Assembly (NCBI GenBank): GCA_937916355.1
Contig: CALFTM010000065.1
Coordinates: forward strand, 1 to 23,242
Direction: 5' to 3'
Source of the DNA: an uncultured Bacteroidales bacterium
Lineage (GTDB): Bacteria; Bacteroidota; Bacteroidia; Bacteroidales; Paludibacteraceae
Length of the DNA: 23,242 bases
The notes below the pieces were generated by a model. The model had not been told where the DNA came from and searched no databases. It saw nothing but the letters and a program-made list of their open reading frames with translations. Below, one piece after another: positions 20,995 through 23,242 of this stretch. Numbering within the stretch: the first letter of the stretch is position 1; every line of letters starts with the position of its first letter. A program made the translations under genes and the position numbers.

Positions 20995-23242
20995 ATGAAA
21001 AAAACAAAAGGATTGTTTGGCCGAACGTTGGTCGGCGGACTACTGGTGTGTTCTTTATTTATGGGGTCGAATGCGCTCGCTGTAGACCCATGTAGTCAGA
21101 CTACTCGGTTGAGTGGTGGTACAACAATTAACAATCGAAACGAAACAGGTAGCACAAGCACAGGTTATCAGTATGAAATTTGGCGCGACGGAAATGGTGG
21201 CTCTTTGACACTATATCCGAAGGATGCTTGTTTTAAGGCAGAATGGAATAATGCAGGAGACTTCCTTGGTCGTGTGGGTAAAACTTTTAATAAGCCTGCA
21301 TGGAACAATATCGGAGGTGACTTGGTTGCCAACTATGCATACGAAAAAAGTGGAGATGATGATCGAACCTATTCTTACATCGGTATCTATGGTTGGATGG
21401 ATAATCCGCAAATCGAATATTATATTGTTGACGACTGGTTGCACGACCGTGGTAATCCGGGAGGCTCTTATATGGGTAGCCATAAAGGAACAATTACTGT
21501 AGATGGAGACCAATATGAAGTATGGTCTGGTACTCGTACAGGTGCTTCTAAGTGGGGTACCTCTACATTTACTCAAATCTTTAGTATTCGTAAGACTCGT
21601 CGTCAATGTGGTACAATTAGTATTTCCGAACATTTCCGTCAATGGCAAAAGTTAGGATTGAGCCTTGGTCAACTTATGGAAGCTCAAATCTTGGCTGAGT
21701 CTGGTGGCGGTCAAGGTTACGTTGACTTCACTTATGCAACTGTCGAAATTGTTCCAGAGGGTTCTACAGGAGGTAATACAGGGGGAAATACAGGAGGCAA
21801 CACCGGTGGCAATACCGGCGGTAACACTGGCGGCAACACCGGCGGAAGTGCTGCTGTTGTGACAGACCCTTGTTCAAAGACGACCTCTTATTCAGGAGGT
21901 ACGAGAGTTTCTTCAAGCGGTATCAAAGACATCGGAAATGGTTACAACTACGAAATGTGGTATGACGGATCGGGTTCAGGCTCTTTGACTTACTTCGGCG
22001 ATGAGGCGGACTGCGCGTTCAAGGCAGATTGGAACAATTGTGGAGACTTCCTTGCTCGTGTGGGTTACTATGATGGTGCGGCTACGAAAAAATACACCGA
22101 CTTAGGTGAAATCACCGCAGCCTACAACTACAAAAAATCCGGTAATGGTGGTGATAGCTACTCTTACATCGGTGTTTATGGTTGGACTAAGAGTCCGCTG
22201 CTTGAGTACTATATCGTTGATGACTCATTCACTCCTTACGGAGGTGGTATGTACTTCAGAGCTCAAACAATTGGAACTTACCAAGTTGACGGTGTTACCT
22301 ATACCCTTAAGAAAGGAACAAGAGAGAACGCTGCTTCTATCGAAGGAACCGCAACATTTACTCAGGTGTTCGCTCAGAGGTCTTCTTACCAGACTTGTGG
22401 TACGATCAACGTTACCGAGCACTTCAAGAACTGGGAAAGAATGGGAATCCAAATGGGAGGTATCTACGACTGTAAGATCCTTTGTGAAGTTGGTGGCGGA
22501 CAAGGTTCTATCGAATATACATACGCAACCATGTCTTGGGACGGACAAACCGGTGCTGCCGGAGGTCCTGCAGAACCTTCTGAGCCACAAGAACCATACG
22601 ATGGAGCCATCGCAATCCCCGGTACTGTAGAGGCAGAGAACTATGACAAGGGTGGTAACGGTTTCGGATACAAGGATAGTGACAACACCAACGAAGGTGG
22701 AGAATATCGTAAGGATGGCGTTGACGTTGTCGCTGTCGATGGCGGTTACGCTGTTGGATACACCACTTCAAGCGAATGGTTGACCTATACTGTTAATGTC
22801 GCGAAAGCGGGAAAATATGATGTGGAGGCGTTAGCTTCTAATGGTAACACCGATATAGAGATCGATCTGTTCATAGATGATGACAAGGTTGGTTCGCTTT
22901 CCGGTGTGGGAGCAGGAAACGAGGATTGGAATACATACGTTAAATTGACAGGCTCTGTTACACTCCCAGCAGGAGAGCATATTTTGAAAGTGGCTTTCGC
23001 TTCTAACTATAACAACTTGGATTACATCAAGTTCTACGCAGAAGGCGAAGCTCCTGAAGAGCCAACAACACCATCAAATCCGACAACACCTTCTACTCCG
23101 TCAACTTCAGGAAGTGGAAGCTACTTCTCAGCAGATGGAGCATACTTCGGACCTGATTGCGGAACCGGAGCAGAGGCTAATTACAAGGGTTCATACTACA
23201 CTGGAGTGTACCCAACTCCGTTCCAAACATACTTAGGCAAGA
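20995..23242 (+). CDS. Modular secreted xylanase: GH11-GH11-CBM6 (3' end cut by window)
   Basis: An open frame of 749 codons running off the window. The order is: signal peptide (1-29, cut after NALA), first GH11 endo-xylanase domain (about 31-253; nucleophile Glu141 in IEYYIVDD, acid/base Glu235 in ILAESGGGQG), a linker of six TGGN units plus TGGS (258-285), a second GH11 domain (about 292-520; Glu404 in LEYYIVDD, Glu498 in ILCEVGGGQG), a CBM6 module (about 537-680; GTVEAENYD to NNLDYIKFY), a Pro/Thr linker (TTPSNPTTPSTPSTSGS) and the start of another domain (GAYFGPDCGTG; TGVYPTPFQTY). Both GH11 sites look intact, so it should cleave xylan chains twice over while bound through CBM6. The last domain is unidentified; the TGVY stretch faintly recalls GH8 starts. 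The double-GH11 design resembles XynC of Fibrobacter. Confidence 0.95.
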   Translation, partial: MKKTKGLFGRTLVGGLLVCSLFMGSNALAVDPCSQTTRLSGGTTINNRNETGSTSTGYQYEIWRDGNGGSLTLYPKDACFKAEWNNAGDFLGRVGKTFNKPAWNNIGGDLVANYAYEKSGDDDRTYSYIGIYGWMDNPQIEYYIVDDWLHDRGNPGGSYMGSHKGTITVDGDQYEVWSGTRTGASKWGTSTFTQIFSIRKTRRQCGTISISEHFRQWQKLGLSLGQLMEAQILAESGGGQGYVDFTYATVEIVPEGSTGGNTGGNTGGNTGGNTGGNTGGNTGGSAAVVTDPCSKTTSYSGGTRVSSSGIKDIGNGYNYEMWYDGSGSGSLTYFGDEADCAFKADWNNCGDFLARVGYYDGAATKKYTDLGEITAAYNYKKSGNGGDSYSYIGVYGWTKSPLLEYYIVDDSFTPYGGGMYFRAQTIGTYQVDGVTYTLKKGTRENAASIEGTATFTQVFAQRSSYQTCGTINVTEHFKNWERMGIQMGGIYDCKILCEVGGGQGSIEYTYATMSWDGQTGAAGGPAEPSEPQEPYDGAIAIPGTVEAENYDKGGNGFGYKDSDNTNEGGEYRKDGVDVVAVDGGYAVGYTTSSEWLTYTVNVAKAGKYDVEALASNGNTDIEIDLFIDDDKVGSLSGVGAGNEDWNTYVKLTGSVTLPAGEHILKVAFASNYNNLDYIKFYAEGEAPEEPTTPSNPTTPSTPSTSGSGSYFSADGAYFGPDCGTGAEANYKGSYYTGVYPTPFQTYLGK

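Noticed and set aside
21766..21849. 12-bp repeat as a CRISPR-like array
   Set aside because: There are no spacers, the period is 12 bp, and it codes the in-frame TGGN linker.
22106..22630. 174-codon plus-strand frame inside the xylanase
   Set aside because: Shifted frame over the second GH11 domain and CBM6 start, whose motifs are clear in the other frame.

Overview
The window looks like a chromosomal segment of a fibre-degrading member of the Bacteroidota, most likely a gut or rumen Bacteroidales. The evidence is threefold. Bacteroidota-type promoters recur (TTTG at -33, TAnnTTTG at -7, with 18-19 nt between them at the best sites), and genes lack clear Shine-Dalgarno sequences. The order coiled-coil protein, zapA, rny is typical of the group. 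One secreted esterase ends in a type IX secretion (T9SS)-like sorting domain. No rRNA, tRNA, CRISPR array or full transposase gene was seen. These organism-level statements are inference; no database was searched.

Layout. Positions 1-390 hold a 239-bp MITE-like inverted-repeat element and the guaA terminator. guaA (minus) encodes a GMP synthase whose glutaminase domain is shortened and has lost its catalytic cysteine; its leader carries a three-copy 17-18 bp repeat. A small conserved-looking protein (minus) is divergent from a perR-rbr pair (plus) for peroxide defence, with a PerR-box-like dyad just before the perR start. A GT90-type LPS glycosyltransferase follows. Positions 4685-7652 form an AT-rich, accessory-looking minus-strand cluster: three small membrane-active-looking proteins (119, 60 and 37 aa), a 97-aa membrane protein with a probable frameshifted tail, a 136-aa unknown, a retropepsin-like aspartic protease and a coiled-coil lipoprotein. 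This cluster is my best candidate for an undescribed system.

metG (plus) and a GH5 glycanase lipoprotein (plus) follow. They converge on a minus-strand operon of two ABC exporter half-transporters, which together form an asymmetric heterodimer, and a secreted SGNH esterase. Divergent from that is the coiled-coil/zapA/rny group (plus; cell division and RNA decay), then an LtaS-like membrane phosphotransferase (plus). The window ends inside a large secreted modular xylanase (plus): signal peptide, GH11, (TGGN)n linker, GH11, CBM6, Pro/Thr linker and the start of another domain.

How they fit together. The GH5 lipoprotein, the SGNH esterase and the tandem GH11/CBM6 enzyme are a plausible xylan/glucan-degrading set spread over three transcription units. 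The remaining genes are housekeeping (guaA, metG, rny, zapA), oxidative defence (perR-rbr) and envelope functions (GT90, phosphotransferase, ABC exporter), with the small-protein/retropepsin cluster inserted among them.
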